This document shows, one piece after another, positions 35,287 through 43,569 of a DNA stretch of 47,672 bases. The notes below the pieces were generated by a model. It was not told the origin of the DNA, did not search any database, and saw only the letters and a program-made list of their open reading frames with translations. Within the stretch, counting starts at the first letter, position 1. Each line of letters begins with the position of its first letter. The position numbers and the translations under genes were made by a program. Source of the DNA: Bacillota bacterium (lineage in GTDB: Bacteria; Sysuimicrobiota; Sysuimicrobiia; Sysuimicrobiales; Segetimicrobiaceae); contig JAJPIA010000033.1 in NCBI GenBank assembly GCA_021324975.1, positions 1 through 47,672 on the forward strand. The letters are read 5' to 3'.

Positions 35287-37806
35287 CTACGTGAGAGGCG
35301 ATCCGTGCTCGGCGGCCCAGCGAGCAACTTTGCCCCGCGACGTCACCCCGAGTTTCCCCATGATGTTCTGGACGTGGCTCTCGGCGGTTCGTTCACTGAT
35401 CACCAGGCGCGCTGCGATTTCGCGATTCGTGAGCCCCCGGGCGACCAACGCGACGACCTCCTGTTCGCGGCGTGTCAGGCATGCCACGTGCTGATTGGCG
35501 TCCGGCCCGGGCGTCGCCACAGCCGCGAGCGCGTAGGCTATCGCCTGCTCGGCCGTCATCGCCCGCCCGGCGGCCCACGCGTCACCGAACGCACGCCCGC
35601 CGATCAGGTCACGCGAGGTCCGCTCAGCGTGATCATGGAGGGCCTGGTCCTCGGGAGGCAGGTGCCACCCGATGGCATTGCGCAACGCCTCAGCGGCTCC
35701 CAAGAGTGTGACGGCCTGGACGACGCGACGTTGCGTCAGCAGCGTGCTGGCCAATCCCTCGAGGCACTCACTGCTGAGATAGCGCGCCGCCGTTCCGGCG
35801 CTCTCGCACAGTCGCAGGCTCTGTGCAAACGACTCCGCGGCGCGCTCGTGGTCGCCCTGATGCAGCCACACGCGCGCGGTGTTGCGGAACGCGTAGGGAA
35901 GGCTCCACGCGTCTTCGGTCTGGCGAAACATCGCGATACTCTGGTCGTGGAGTGCGATGGCGCGGTCGTAGTTGCCGCGGCGTTCTTCGATTTGGGCCAA
36001 GTCGACGAGAAACAAGCCCTGAAGCCAGCGGTTCCCCAGCTCTGATGCAAGCCCGAGGCCCTCGTGCACGAGGCGTTCGGCTCGATGGTCGTCGCCCCCA
36101 TACACCGCCGCAACCGCCACCGTATCGGCCAAGACAGCAACCGCCTCCTGGTCGGCGAGGTCCCGCGCAATCGCGAGACCCCTCTCCCCGATAGCGATCG
36201 CCTGCCCGTGGTCACCACTCCGCCAAGCGAAATGCGAGGCGGCTGCGAACGCCATCGGCAGCACGGACGCCGGCGCGTTCGCTGCGCGCCCGAGGGCATG
36301 CGCCAACCACCCCCGCGCTTCGCTCCAGTGCTCCTGCCGGAACCAAAACCAGTGGAGAGCGCCCGCCAGTCGCAGCTCCTGGGCCGCTCCCTCGGCATCC
36401 GCGGCGCTCCATCGGAGCGCGGCCCGAAGGTTATCGTGCTCGCGCTCGAGCTGCGACAACCAGAACACATGCCGCCGCCCCGTCACCAAGTCCCCCCGGG
36501 CATGCTCGGCGAGCGCAAGGTACCAGTCCCGGTGGCGGTTCCGGGCGGATGGCGCTTCCCCGGACTCCTCCAGCCTGTCGGAGGCGTACTGGCGCACGAT
36601 CTCGAGCAACCAGTACCGAGCCTCCCCGCTCCTCATGTCGACCTCGAGCAAGGATTTGTCAACCAGTTGCGTGAGCAGGTCGACCATCTCGGCCTCCTCA
36701 ACATCGCCGCCGCCGCACACGGCCGTCGCCGCTTCTAACGAGCAGCCGCCGGCGAACACGGCGAGAGACCGCAGGATGGTTTGAGCCCGCCGCGATAGGA
36801 GCTCGTAACTCCAATCCATCGCCGCCCGCAATGTCTGCTGATGCGGGAGCGAGGCCGGGTATCCCGCCTTGAGTAGGTCGAAGCGTTTGTCGAGCCGGGT
36901 CGCAATTTGTTCCACGCTCAGCACCTTCACGCGGGCGGCGGCGAACTCGATCGCAAGCGGCACCCCGTCCAGGCTGCGGCAGACATGGGCGATCGCCGCG
37001 GCGTTTTGCGGCGTGATCGTGAAGCCGGGACGGCTCGACCTCGCGCGCTCCACAAACAGGCGCACCGCATCGTGCTGAGTCAGGTGGTCCGGATCCGACG
37101 CGGCCGTATCGGGGACCGAAAGGGGCGGCACACGCCAGATCGTCTCTCCCGCGATCCCTATCGGCTCGCGGCTTGTCGCGAGCACCGTGACACCCGGGCA
37201 CCGTTGCAGCACGGCGCGTACAGCTGCGCCGAGCCCGGGGGATAAGTGCTCACAGTTATCGAGAACAAGCAACACGGACCGATCGCGAAGGTGCGCGCAC
37301 AGTGTATCGATCAGTCCTTCGTCGGGACGCTCGGCGATCCGTAGCGTCGATGCAAAGGCGCTCGTTACCAGGGCATGGTCAGACAGTGGCCCTAACTCCA
37401 CGAGCCAGACGCCGTCAGCGTATCGATCCACCAGGTCGGCCGCGACGCGCAGCGCGAGCCGGGTCTTGCCGCAGCCGCCGGCTCCCGTGAGGGTCGCCAG
37501 ACGGATCCGCGTCAAGGTTTCCTTTAGTTCGGCGACTTGGTGCTCCCGGCCGACGAAGCTCGTGAGTTGCGTGGGAAGATTGTGCCGCGGTGCCGCGGCG
37601 CGCGGGGTACCGTCGCCCGTCACGACCCGAGGCCGCTCTGGCGCCCGCCGCGGCGACGGCGCTGGACGGCTTCGCTTCCGACGAGGGCGCTTCACGATGA
37701 TCCTTGAAGCCCGTTCGATCGCACCGGATTGCGGTCCTGCGGCGCCAAGCGCCAAGGCTTCAGTCTTGCAGGAGACCGCCGCACTCAGGTCCTCAAAGGC
37801 CAGCAC
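35287..37806 (-). CDS. Large LuxR-family regulator with NB-ARC ATPase and TPR region
   Basis: Up to 839 residues. A Pro/Arg-rich N-terminus is followed by NLPTQLTSFVGREHQVAEL and the P-loop GAGGCGKTR (about 108-116), then VLLVLDNCEHL as Walker B with the sensor region VTVLATSREPIGIAGE, all typical of STAND/NB-ARC regulators. A winged-helix part (RAQTILRSLAVFAGGCSLEAA) and a long TPR-like helical stretch (about 430-740) follow. The C-terminal LuxR HTH reads CLTRREQEVVALVARGLTN, then REIAARLVISERTAESHV. Such proteins bind an unknown signal through the helical repeats and activate transcription with ATP. The start is uncertain: GTG 37806 has no ribosome binding site, while GTG 37695 follows AAGGA. 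No obvious target operon is adjacent. Confidence 0.9.
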   Translation of the reverse strand: MLAFEDLSAAVSCKTEALALGAAGPQSGAIERASRIIVKRPRRKRSRPAPSPRRAPERPRVVTGDGTPRAAAPRHNLPTQLTSFVGREHQVAELKETLTRIRLATLTGAGGCGKTRLALRVAADLVDRYADGVWLVELGPLSDHALVTSAFASTLRIAERPDEGLIDTLCAHLRDRSVLLVLDNCEHLSPGLGAAVRAVLQRCPGVTVLATSREPIGIAGETIWRVPPLSVPDTAASDPDHLTQHDAVRLFVERARSSRPGFTITPQNAAAIAHVCRSLDGVPLAIEFAAARVKVLSVEQIATRLDKRFDLLKAGYPASLPHQQTLRAAMDWSYELLSRRAQTILRSLAVFAGGCSLEAATAVCGGGDVEEAEMVDLLTQLVDKSLLEVDMRSGEARYWLLEIVRQYASDRLEESGEAPSARNRHRDWYLALAEHARGDLVTGRRHVFWLSQLEREHDNLRAALRWSAADAEGAAQELRLAGALHWFWFRQEHWSEARGWLAHALGRAANAPASVLPMAFAAASHFAWRSGDHGQAIAIGERGLAIARDLADQEAVAVLADTVAVAAVYGGDDHRAERLVHEGLGLASELGNRWLQGLFLVDLAQIEERRGNYDRAIALHDQSIAMFRQTEDAWSLPYAFRNTARVWLHQGDHERAAESFAQSLRLCESAGTAARYLSSECLEGLASTLLTQRRVVQAVTLLGAAEALRNAIGWHLPPEDQALHDHAERTSRDLIGGRAFGDAWAAGRAMTAEQAIAYALAAVATPGPDANQHVACLTRREQEVVALVARGLTNREIAARLVISERTAESHVQNIMGKLGVTSRGKVARWAAEHGSPLT

Positions 37807-37983
37807 GAGCGCGTCCGAGATGCCGCCCCCGGATCGCAGCCGGTGCCTTGCCGGCTGACGGGAAATCCATCAAGCAGCGGGCTCATACCCGTTCATCACT
37901 GCCTCGTTCACCACGTCCGCGTCGTTCCGGACGAGTGATCCTCCCACACATCGCCCCACGGGTTCTCTCTCCAGAGCGGATCG

Positions 37984-39051
37984 CTATCGCAGCGCGCCAA
38001 GATGACCCTTCGGCGGTTGCCGTATGGTGCGCGCTTCCTTGTCGGGGCGCAATTCCTTCAACGACGGGTGCCGCAGACCATCCACGAGACGTTCCTTATA
38101 CTCGACGTCGACGACCAGAGCCGGGATGACCCAGTGCGGCGGGAGGTCTGTGCGAGGCTCCCCTTCGTGATCGCGGAGCACCGGCACCGGTGTGAACGGA
38201 CATCTCTCGGTCTCGGTTGCCTTTAGGCGGTCGAGCATGCCCCGACGCGCCTGGAGCGAAAGACCGCTGCCGACCAGGCCGGCGTAGATGAGCTTGCCCT
38301 TGCGATCGTACTGGCCCACGATCAGCGTGCTGAGCCGGCCCGGCGCCGACGAGAGATAGCCCCCGACGACAAACTCCTCGCGCCGGCGGAACGCGATCTT
38401 GCGCCAGTCCTTCGTCCGCTTGCCCGGGTGGTATTTGCTCGCAAGGCGCTTGGCGACCACGCCCTCGAGGCCGTGCCGCTGGCATTCCTGATAGACGAAC
38501 GTACCAAGCGCGCCTGGGTACGGATCGGTTACGCGCACGGCGTCGCTCGTGAGAACCGGTTTTAGCGCAGCGAGGACGTCCTGCCGTTCCTGAAGTGGCC
38601 GCTCCTTGAGGTTGTGCCCGTTCACGTGCAGGCAGTCGAACACCACGTACGTCACGTGGCCGACGCGAGGCTGCCTGCCCGGCCGCAGCCACTGCTGGAG
38701 CATGGCAAAATCCGGACGACCCTCGGCGTCCACGGCCACGACCTCCCCGTCCAGGACAGCCGGGATGGCAACGGCCGCCAGCGACTCCGCGATTGGCGCA
38801 AACAGGCCCGTGAAGTTCTGCAGGCTCCGCGACAGCAGCCGGACGCGTTCTCCGCGGATGTACGAGACGATCCGGATCCCGTCCCACTTCGGCTCGTATG
38901 TCCAGCGCGGGTCGTCGAACGGCTCCTTGCCCGCCTCCGCGAGCATCGGCTGAAACGGCTTCGGGAAGCGCGTCGGCCCGGGCTTGTCGAGCCCCACACG
39001 GCCAAGGGCGCGTCGCGTGCTCGTGGTGAGTTTGATGGGCAAGATCGACAT
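37984..39051 (-). CDS. ATP-dependent DNA ligase, LigD ligase-domain type
   Basis: A 355-residue protein. The nucleotidyltransferase motif I is YEPKWDGIR, with the adenylated Lys55; motif III-like VVFDCLHVNG, motif IV LEGVVAKRL and motif V DWRKIAF are in order, then an OB-fold domain ending in the PPHWVIPALVVDVEYKERL stretch. It seals nicked or broken DNA and resembles the stand-alone ligase domain of LigD used in bacterial end joining; no Ku or primase gene is in the window. I chose ATG 39051 because the longer frame to 39162 runs into the cytidine deaminase gene. A decayed second copy of its last 27 codons is at 41086-41169. Confidence 0.92.
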   Translation of the reverse strand: MSILPIKLTTSTRRALGRVGLDKPGPTRFPKPFQPMLAEAGKEPFDDPRWTYEPKWDGIRIVSYIRGERVRLLSRSLQNFTGLFAPIAESLAAVAIPAVLDGEVVAVDAEGRPDFAMLQQWLRPGRQPRVGHVTYVVFDCLHVNGHNLKERPLQERQDVLAALKPVLTSDAVRVTDPYPGALGTFVYQECQRHGLEGVVAKRLASKYHPGKRTKDWRKIAFRRREEFVVGGYLSSAPGRLSTLIVGQYDRKGKLIYAGLVGSGLSLQARRGMLDRLKATETERCPFTPVPVLRDHEGEPRTDLPPHWVIPALVVDVEYKERLVDGLRHPSLKELRPDKEARTIRQPPKGHLGALR

Positions 39052-39073
39052 GGGCACGTTACCGGGGTGGTTG

Positions 39074-39469
39074 CTAACGGCGATACTTGTTGGGCAACAA
39101 CTGTCCGATCGGCACGATGGTCGGCCCGTCCGCGTTCGGGCCGGGAACGATGACCAGCGCATCTGGGGCGTAGTCTGAGATCAGCTCTCGGCACATACCA
39201 CACGGGGCGACAACGTCGCCGGCCTGGTTCACCGCCACGATCATTGCGACGTCGGTATCGCCGGCGGCGGCCGCCATCCCGAGCGCAACGGCTTCGGCAC
39301 AGACTGCAATTCGGCCCACGGTCGCCTCGAGGTGCACGGCGGAGAATACAGCACCGGTCTTAGTCCGGAGCGCGGCTCCGACGTGGTGAAACCCAGGGCG
39401 ATACCGCAATCGGATGATGGAGGCCGCTGCCTCGAGGAGCGCCCTCGGGTCACGATCGTGACTCTGCAT
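39074..39469 (-). CDS. cdd: Cytidine deaminase
   Basis: A 131-residue homotetrameric-type enzyme. The catalytic zinc site is intact: CAE (57-59) and PCGMC (89-93). HHVGAALRT near residue 28 and HLEATVGRIAVC are usual for the family. It deaminates cytidine and deoxycytidine to uridines for salvage; a blasticidin-deaminase-like variant cannot be excluded. The ATG at 39469 has no Shine-Dalgarno motif. The DNA ligase starts 22 bases after its stop, so the pair probably forms an operon. Confidence 0.93.
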   Translation of the reverse strand: MQSHDRDPRALLEAAASIIRLRYRPGFHHVGAALRTKTGAVFSAVHLEATVGRIAVCAEAVALGMAAAAGDTDVAMIVAVNQAGDVVAPCGMCRELISDYAPDALVIVPGPNADGPTIVPIGQLLPNKYRR

Positions 39470-39756
39470 GTATAGTTCAGTCTACCGCACCGGCGCAGGT
39501 CGCAGGGGCGCAACCCAGCATCTCGTCGACCCTCTGCGCGGTTCCGACGAGTTGGGGCATTCCCTCGGACACGAAATTGAGAGCGTTCGCCGACGACGCC
39601 GATCCTATTGTCGGTATGGGTGATAGCGGGAGCGCGATCTGTTCGTGTACACGCTCACGGCGTCACCTCCCACACTTCCAGCCCCAGCCGGGTCGCGCCT
39701 GGTAGCGGGGTCGCGCCTGCAAGCGCCGCGGCCTGTCAGGCGACTGCGATTACGAG
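39470..39756. other. Intergenic stretch without a recognised gene
   Basis: Lies between the cytidine deaminase start and the hairpin downstream of the Gly/Asn-rich gene. Short open frames here lack ribosome binding sites and recognisable content. It should contain the cytidine deaminase promoter; no convincing element was identified. Confidence 0.4.
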
Positions 39757-39794
39757 GTGGAGGGAGCCCAGATTCGGTCCGGGACTCCCTCCAC
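39757..39794 (-). terminator. Perfect 10-bp inverted repeat downstream of the Gly/Asn-rich gene
   Basis: GTGGAGGGAG (39757-39766) and CTCCCTCCAC (39785-39794) are exact reverse complements around an 18-base loop. The hairpin begins 39 bases after the stop of the minus-strand gene at 39834. There is no T-run after it, so it is not a canonical intrinsic terminator; it may stop transcription by another route or protect the mRNA end. Confidence 0.45.
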
Positions 39795-39833
39795 GCTCCT
39801 TGGGGGTGGAACTCCTAGACTATCTCATTCGAT

Positions 39834-40706
39834 TTAGTGGTGACCCTGACTGCTCCCACCACCATTGCCACCAGCGTTACCGTTTCCGGCATTACCATTC
39901 CCACCGGCATTACCATTCCCACCGGCATTGCCGTTCCCTCCGGCGTTGCTGTTCCCTCCGGCGTTGCCATTGCCAGCGCCGTTGCCGTTGCCCGCACCAT
40001 TGCCGCCCCCACTGTTGCCGTTCCCGTTCCCGCCACCGGCGCCATTGCCGTTTCCAGCACCGTTGCCACTCCCATTGCCACCACCGTTTGCACCGCCGTT
40101 CCCGTGCCCAGAGTTGCCATTGCCGTTTCCATTGCTATTGCCGTGTCCGTTGTTATTGCCCTGCCCGGTGCCCGACGCCTGGGCTTGTACTTCCTTTTCG
40201 TTGTGTGCTGCTTGGCTGACCAGATCGCCCACCGATACGCCCGACGGTAACGTCCCGTCTGCCTTCATCGCCGCGGCCGCGTGAGCGACCGTCGACACCC
40301 ACGCCCCGGGATTCGAAAGCGTAGTGGCGAGAACCCCGACGGTCGGTGTCGACACGTTCAAAGACAGCGACGTCCCCGTCACGTTGGCAAACACACCCGT
40401 GGCCGAGGTGATCTGCAGCGAGCAGTCCCCTACAGAACACGAATACGTGCCACTCAACTGTCCAAACTGCGGGCTGAGCCCCGTGACCGTCTCGGCAAAC
40501 GTGCCTGCGGTCGACGTGCCCGTCATTGACAGGGTCGTAGACAGCCCGCCGAGCGTCCCGGTCGTCGTCGTCGTGGCGCCCCCGGAGGGGAGGTTAAGCC
40601 CGTTGAACTCGACCGCGAGCGACTGATTCGGCGGAGCCGCCCACCCGGGAAGAGCTACAGCAAAACCGATCATGCAGAGCATGAGCACGCTGGCGAACCA
40701 ACGCAT
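39834..40706 (-). CDS. Secreted Gly/Asn-repeat protein
   Basis: A 290-residue protein. It has a clear Sec signal peptide (MRWFASVLMLCMIGFAVALP, cut near GWAA). A beta-rich, Thr/Ser-rich domain (about 25-140) contains one close Cys pair (CSVGDC) that could form a disulfide. A short helix (about 150-180) precedes a tail of about 105 residues made almost only of Gly, Asn and Ala in GNGNAGG-type repeats, ending QGHH. The DNA of the tail has an 18-base period. I chose ATG 40706 because AAGGAGG lies about 10 bases upstream and the signal peptide starts there. Function unknown; a surface, matrix or spore-coat-like structural protein is possible. Confidence 0.85.
   Translation of the reverse strand: MRWFASVLMLCMIGFAVALPGWAAPPNQSLAVEFNGLNLPSGGATTTTTGTLGGLSTTLSMTGTSTAGTFAETVTGLSPQFGQLSGTYSCSVGDCSLQITSATGVFANVTGTSLSLNVSTPTVGVLATTLSNPGAWVSTVAHAAAAMKADGTLPSGVSVGDLVSQAAHNEKEVQAQASGTGQGNNNGHGNSNGNGNGNSGHGNGGANGGGNGSGNGAGNGNGAGGGNGNGNSGGGNGAGNGNGAGNGNAGGNSNAGGNGNAGGNGNAGGNGNAGNGNAGGNGGGSSQGHH
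39840..40160 (-). repeat. In-frame 18-bp-period coding repeats
   Basis: This stretch encodes the GN/GNA/GG tail of the secreted protein. The clearest copies, near 39885-39945, repeat every 18 bases (six codons, GNAGGN-like). Copy number is likely to vary by slippage between strains. It is coding sequence, not a CRISPR array. Confidence 0.75.
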
Positions 40707-41085
40707 TATCTTCTGCCCTCCTTTATGACGGCGCCTCGATGGTCCCAACTCTGCACCGTGATCCGTCACCTATGTGTGCGCACAACGCCGTTTCGTGGCG
40801 CGCAGAGGCCACTCAAACTCTGCTAATGGTCGTTTGATCCCCAAATGCAATCCCTCTGATCTGCGCCTGTTCCAAACGCTTCTCCGAAACGGCACAACGG
40901 CTTAGTAGCATGCTGCGACATCGGGGATGCCACGACGCTCCTGCGTTGGGAAGTCTCCGATGCCCGGCCTGGCCCAAGCACCGGACGGCTGCGCTACGGT
41001 CTTAGAACCAACTAATGCCGCCTCAGGATTTGCGAGGAAGATTGACCTCCCGAGGGTCCGTGCCGGCTCGCAACGCGTTCAGCGA
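40707..41085. other. Intergenic stretch without a recognised gene
   Basis: It holds the promoter region of the Gly/Asn-rich gene. A 10-bp palindrome TGTGCGCACA (40775-40784) lies about 70 bases before its start and could be an operator. No coding region is seen. Confidence 0.4.
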
Positions 41086-41169
41086 TCAGTGATGTAGGCC
41101 GTGTGCCGGCCGCTCCCGGTAGCCCACCTCGACCACGAGCGCCGGCTTGACCCAATGCGGCAGCAAGTC
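41086..41169 (-). pseudogene. C-terminal remnant of a second ATP-dependent DNA ligase
   Basis: 27 codons and a stop read DLLPHWVKPALVVEVGYRER, then PAHGLHH. Aligned by eye to the end of the intact ligase at 37984 (DLPPHWVIPALVVDVEYKER), 18 of 27 positions are identical. Homology seems to continue upstream to about 41190 with indels in another frame. The rest of the gene is absent, and the last residues of the intact enzyme after GLRHP are missing because of an early stop. Confidence 0.7.
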
Positions 41170-41197
41170 GGACGATCAGAATCGCGAAGACCAGACC

Positions 41198-42817
41198 TCA
41201 CGCGACGCGAACGTATGGCAGGCGGCGGGCTAGCCAGCAGCCGACCTCGAGGCCGGTCACCCGCCCGGCATCGCTGCGCTGGAAGGACAGCGTCCAGTCG
41301 CCGGGCGGCGAGTGGTCCAGCGCACGCCGGCAGGGAAGCGCCCACAGATCCGGACCGATCGGCTCGAGCATTTCCATCCGCCCTTGGCCGAGAAACCCCG
41401 AGAAGCCGCCGTAGAGCACGCGGCCAGCATCGGTCACGGTCAACTCGGCGTCCAACTCCTCGCAGCGGTAGCGACCGGCAACATCCTTGGTCGGCGCGCC
41501 GTCGCGCGGGCGCAGGCGCGAGCTTTGATTCTCCTGCAGCCGGTCCATCCACAGGCCGCCGTCGTCGAACCGCAGCCGCGCGGTGGCGGATCTGGCTGTG
41601 CCATCCGGCTGCGGGTCGAGGCGTTCGGGGCGGTTGCCGTAGCGGAGACGGACCTGCCCACCCCCTGCCGCGTCGATGCGGACGGCGAGGCCAGTCTCCG
41701 GCTCGACGTAGGCACCGAGCCAATCCGGTATCGGAGCCGTGACTGCAGGTGCACGCCGGTCTTCGCCCAACACCGCGGCCAGCAGATCGATCGCCGCTTC
41801 ATAGGGATCCGAAAGATGGTTGAACATGACGACCACGGAGACGCGTTCCGAGGGTACGTACAGACGGTGGCTGCACCAGCCGCGCAACGCGCCGCCGTGG
41901 CCGGTGGCCGCGCGGCCCAATTCGATCGTTCGATACAGCCCGAAGCCGTACACGGCCGGGGCCCCGTCGGCGAACGTGACCGGAACGGACAGCCGGCTGT
42001 AGAGTGCCGCTGCATCGTCGCGCGTACCGTCGATGTGCCGCTCCCAGGCGATCATGTCATCGAGGCAGGCGCCAACGCCGGCGTCGCCGGTCCACAAGAT
42101 CCGATTCTCCGCAGCGCGGAAGCCGGTCGCGGGCGCGCCCTCGTAACCCTCCGTGCCATCTGGCATGGCGCGGGTATCGGCGAGAAGCAACGCGTTGGCC
42201 ATGCCGGCACGCTCGAAGATGCGGCTGCGCAGCAGCTCTGCGAAGCTGCGACCGGTCCGCTCCTGCAGGATTTCGGACAGCACGCGGAAGTTCTGGTTGG
42301 AGTAGGAGTAGCGTGTGCCTGGCGTGAACTGCAGCGTCCGCTCGCGACCGACGATGCGGGCGGCTTCGATGTTGCCGAACGGCGCCTCGGCGGGCGCACC
42401 GTGGAGCATCGCCACCGCCCAGTAATCGCGCAGACCCGACTGGTTATGGCACAGGTGGAGGGCGCTCGGCGGCGCCTCCCGCAGCAGCGGCAAGCGCTCG
42501 CGCACATCTCCGTCCAGCATCGACGGATCGGGGAAGAGATCCAGTAGCAGCGCACACGTGAACTGCTTGGTGATCGAGCACATACGAAAGAGCGTGCCCG
42601 GGGTGAAGGCGATGCGCCGCTCAGCGTTGGCCCAGCCCCAGGTGTGGCGGGCCAGCACCTCGCCCTTGCGGACGACGGCACACGCACCGCCCGGCCCCGG
42701 ATAGGCGAGCGGCAGCGCTTCCAGGCAGGAATCGAGGCGGGCGGAGAGAGACGCCGTTGTAGGCTCCTCGTTGTCCTGCGTACGGGTGCTGCCCGACACG
42801 CGGCGCCGCGTCGGCAC
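41198..42817 (-). CDS. dap: D-aminopeptidase (serine peptidase S12, DAP type)
   Basis: Up to 539 residues, close in layout to Ochrobactrum anthropi D-aminopeptidase (about 520 residues). The penicillin-binding-protein-like domain has the catalytic SITK (residues 81-84), HNQSGLRDYWAV, the SYSNQNF tyrosine motif, GDAGVGACLDDMIAWE and TGHGGALRGW as the third motif. Two C-terminal beta-barrel domains follow, ending VGCWLARRLPYVRV as in DAP. It cleaves an N-terminal D-amino acid (D-Ala, D-Ser) from small peptides, useful in recycling peptidoglycan fragments. There is no signal peptide, so it is cytoplasmic. GTG 42817 is the called start without a clear ribosome binding site; the true start may be some 20 codons later. 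It is divergent from the ArsR gene. Confidence 0.93.
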   Translation of the reverse strand: MPTRRRVSGSTRTQDNEEPTTASLSARLDSCLEALPLAYPGPGGACAVVRKGEVLARHTWGWANAERRIAFTPGTLFRMCSITKQFTCALLLDLFPDPSMLDGDVRERLPLLREAPPSALHLCHNQSGLRDYWAVAMLHGAPAEAPFGNIEAARIVGRERTLQFTPGTRYSYSNQNFRVLSEILQERTGRSFAELLRSRIFERAGMANALLLADTRAMPDGTEGYEGAPATGFRAAENRILWTGDAGVGACLDDMIAWERHIDGTRDDAAALYSRLSVPVTFADGAPAVYGFGLYRTIELGRAATGHGGALRGWCSHRLYVPSERVSVVVMFNHLSDPYEAAIDLLAAVLGEDRRAPAVTAPIPDWLGAYVEPETGLAVRIDAAGGGQVRLRYGNRPERLDPQPDGTARSATARLRFDDGGLWMDRLQENQSSRLRPRDGAPTKDVAGRYRCEELDAELTVTDAGRVLYGGFSGFLGQGRMEMLEPIGPDLWALPCRRALDHSPPGDWTLSFQRSDAGRVTGLEVGCWLARRLPYVRVA

Positions 42818-42972
42818 CGGAGTCGAGGACGCGTCGCGTGTTCACCGTGAGGCAGCCACAGCGTTCTTCTGGAATCGGCATCCCGCATCCTGGTGCCGGT
42901 CCCGCCGTCGTGCGCCGTCCCCTTCAGTGGCGATCCGGTTGGCGTGGGAGGGGCTCCAGTGCAAGCACGCCC

Positions 42973-43002
42973 TTGACAGCGGCTCGAGGCACTGCACATA
43001 AT
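42973..43002 (+). promoter_or_regulatory. Sigma-70-type promoter for arsR
   Basis: TTGACA (42973-42978), an 18-base spacer and CATAAT (42997-43002, five of six consensus bases). The predicted transcription start falls around 43009-43011, at the arsR ATG, so the message would be leaderless. The -10 abuts the symmetrical sequence at 43001-43020. Confidence 0.65.
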
Positions 43003-43020
43003 TCAACCGAATGGTTCAAT
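43001..43020. promoter_or_regulatory. Putative ArsR operator overlapping the start codon
   Basis: AACC-N4-GGTT forms an inverted repeat inside ATTCAACCGAATGGTTCAAT, which overlaps the end of the -10 and the ATG at 43011. ArsR-family repressors commonly bind such imperfect palindromes over their own promoter, so autorepression is likely. Binding is inferred, not shown. Confidence 0.5.
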
Positions 43021-43421
43021 ATCATCGACCGGAACTTGACCGGGTCTTCGGGGCCGTGGCCGACCCGACGCGGCGCGCGATCCTCGACGCGCTCGCGCGC
43101 GGGCCGGCCCGGATCACGGACCTCGCCCGGCCGTTCCCAGTCTCGCTCAACGCCATCTCCAAGCACGTCAAGATCCTGGAACGCGCCGGGCTCGTCGCCC
43201 GGGACGTCGTCGGGCGCGAGCACTACTGCCGACTGGAAACCGAACGCCTCCGTGAAGCGGCGGCGTGGCTGGAGCGGCACAAGGCGTTCTGGGAATCGCG
43301 CCTCGACGCGCTCGCCCGCCACGTCACGAAACGGCGGCAGGCGGAGCGGCGTGCCGCTGTCCGTCGCCGCGGCGACGCCGGCGCCGCTCACGCTCGCGCC
43401 CGAACCGGGGCGAGCCGCTGA
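43011..43421 (+). CDS. ArsR-family transcriptional regulator
   Basis: A 136-residue winged-helix protein: LDRVFGAVADPTRRAILDAL, then ITDLARPFPVSLNAISKHVK as the recognition helix region, and LERAGLVARDVVGREHYCRL as the wing. It lacks the Cys metal-binding motif of SmtB/ArsR and belongs to the subgroup usually paired with an SRPBCC/AHSA1 gene. The last 30 residues are Arg/Ala-rich and seem to be read out of frame relative to typical homologs. The promoter and operator lie directly over the start; there is no ribosome binding site, fitting a leaderless mRNA. The partner SRPBCC gene follows but is truncated. Confidence 0.9.
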   Translation: MVQYHRPELDRVFGAVADPTRRAILDALARGPARITDLARPFPVSLNAISKHVKILERAGLVARDVVGREHYCRLETERLREAAAWLERHKAFWESRLDALARHVTKRRQAERRAAVRRRGDAGAAHARARTGASR

Positions 43422-43422
43422 C

Positions 43423-43569
43423 GTGGACGACGAGCGCCAGGACCGGCTCATAATCCGGAAGATCATCCCAGCCCCGCGCGAGCAGGTCTTCGCGGCGTGG
43501 CTCGACCCTGACGATCCTCCAAGAACCCGTGACCATTTGGGGAGGACGCCCGCGCGCGGACGCGGTTAA
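43423..43569 (+). pseudogene. Truncated SRPBCC/AHSA1-family gene
   Basis: Starting one base after the arsR stop, a 48-codon frame carries LIIRKIIPAPREQVFAAWLD, the standard first strand and helix of AHSA1-type proteins, then breaks into DPPRTRDHLGRTPARGRG and stops. The expected 100 or so further residues are missing and not seen downstream. ArsR-SRPBCC pairs are a common module; here the effector half is broken, by deletion or frameshift. Confidence 0.65.

Noticed and set aside
39840-40160. Regular repeats that could suggest a CRISPR array
   Set aside because: The period is 18 bases without unique spacers and the repeats are in frame, encoding a Gly/Asn tail after a signal-peptide protein.
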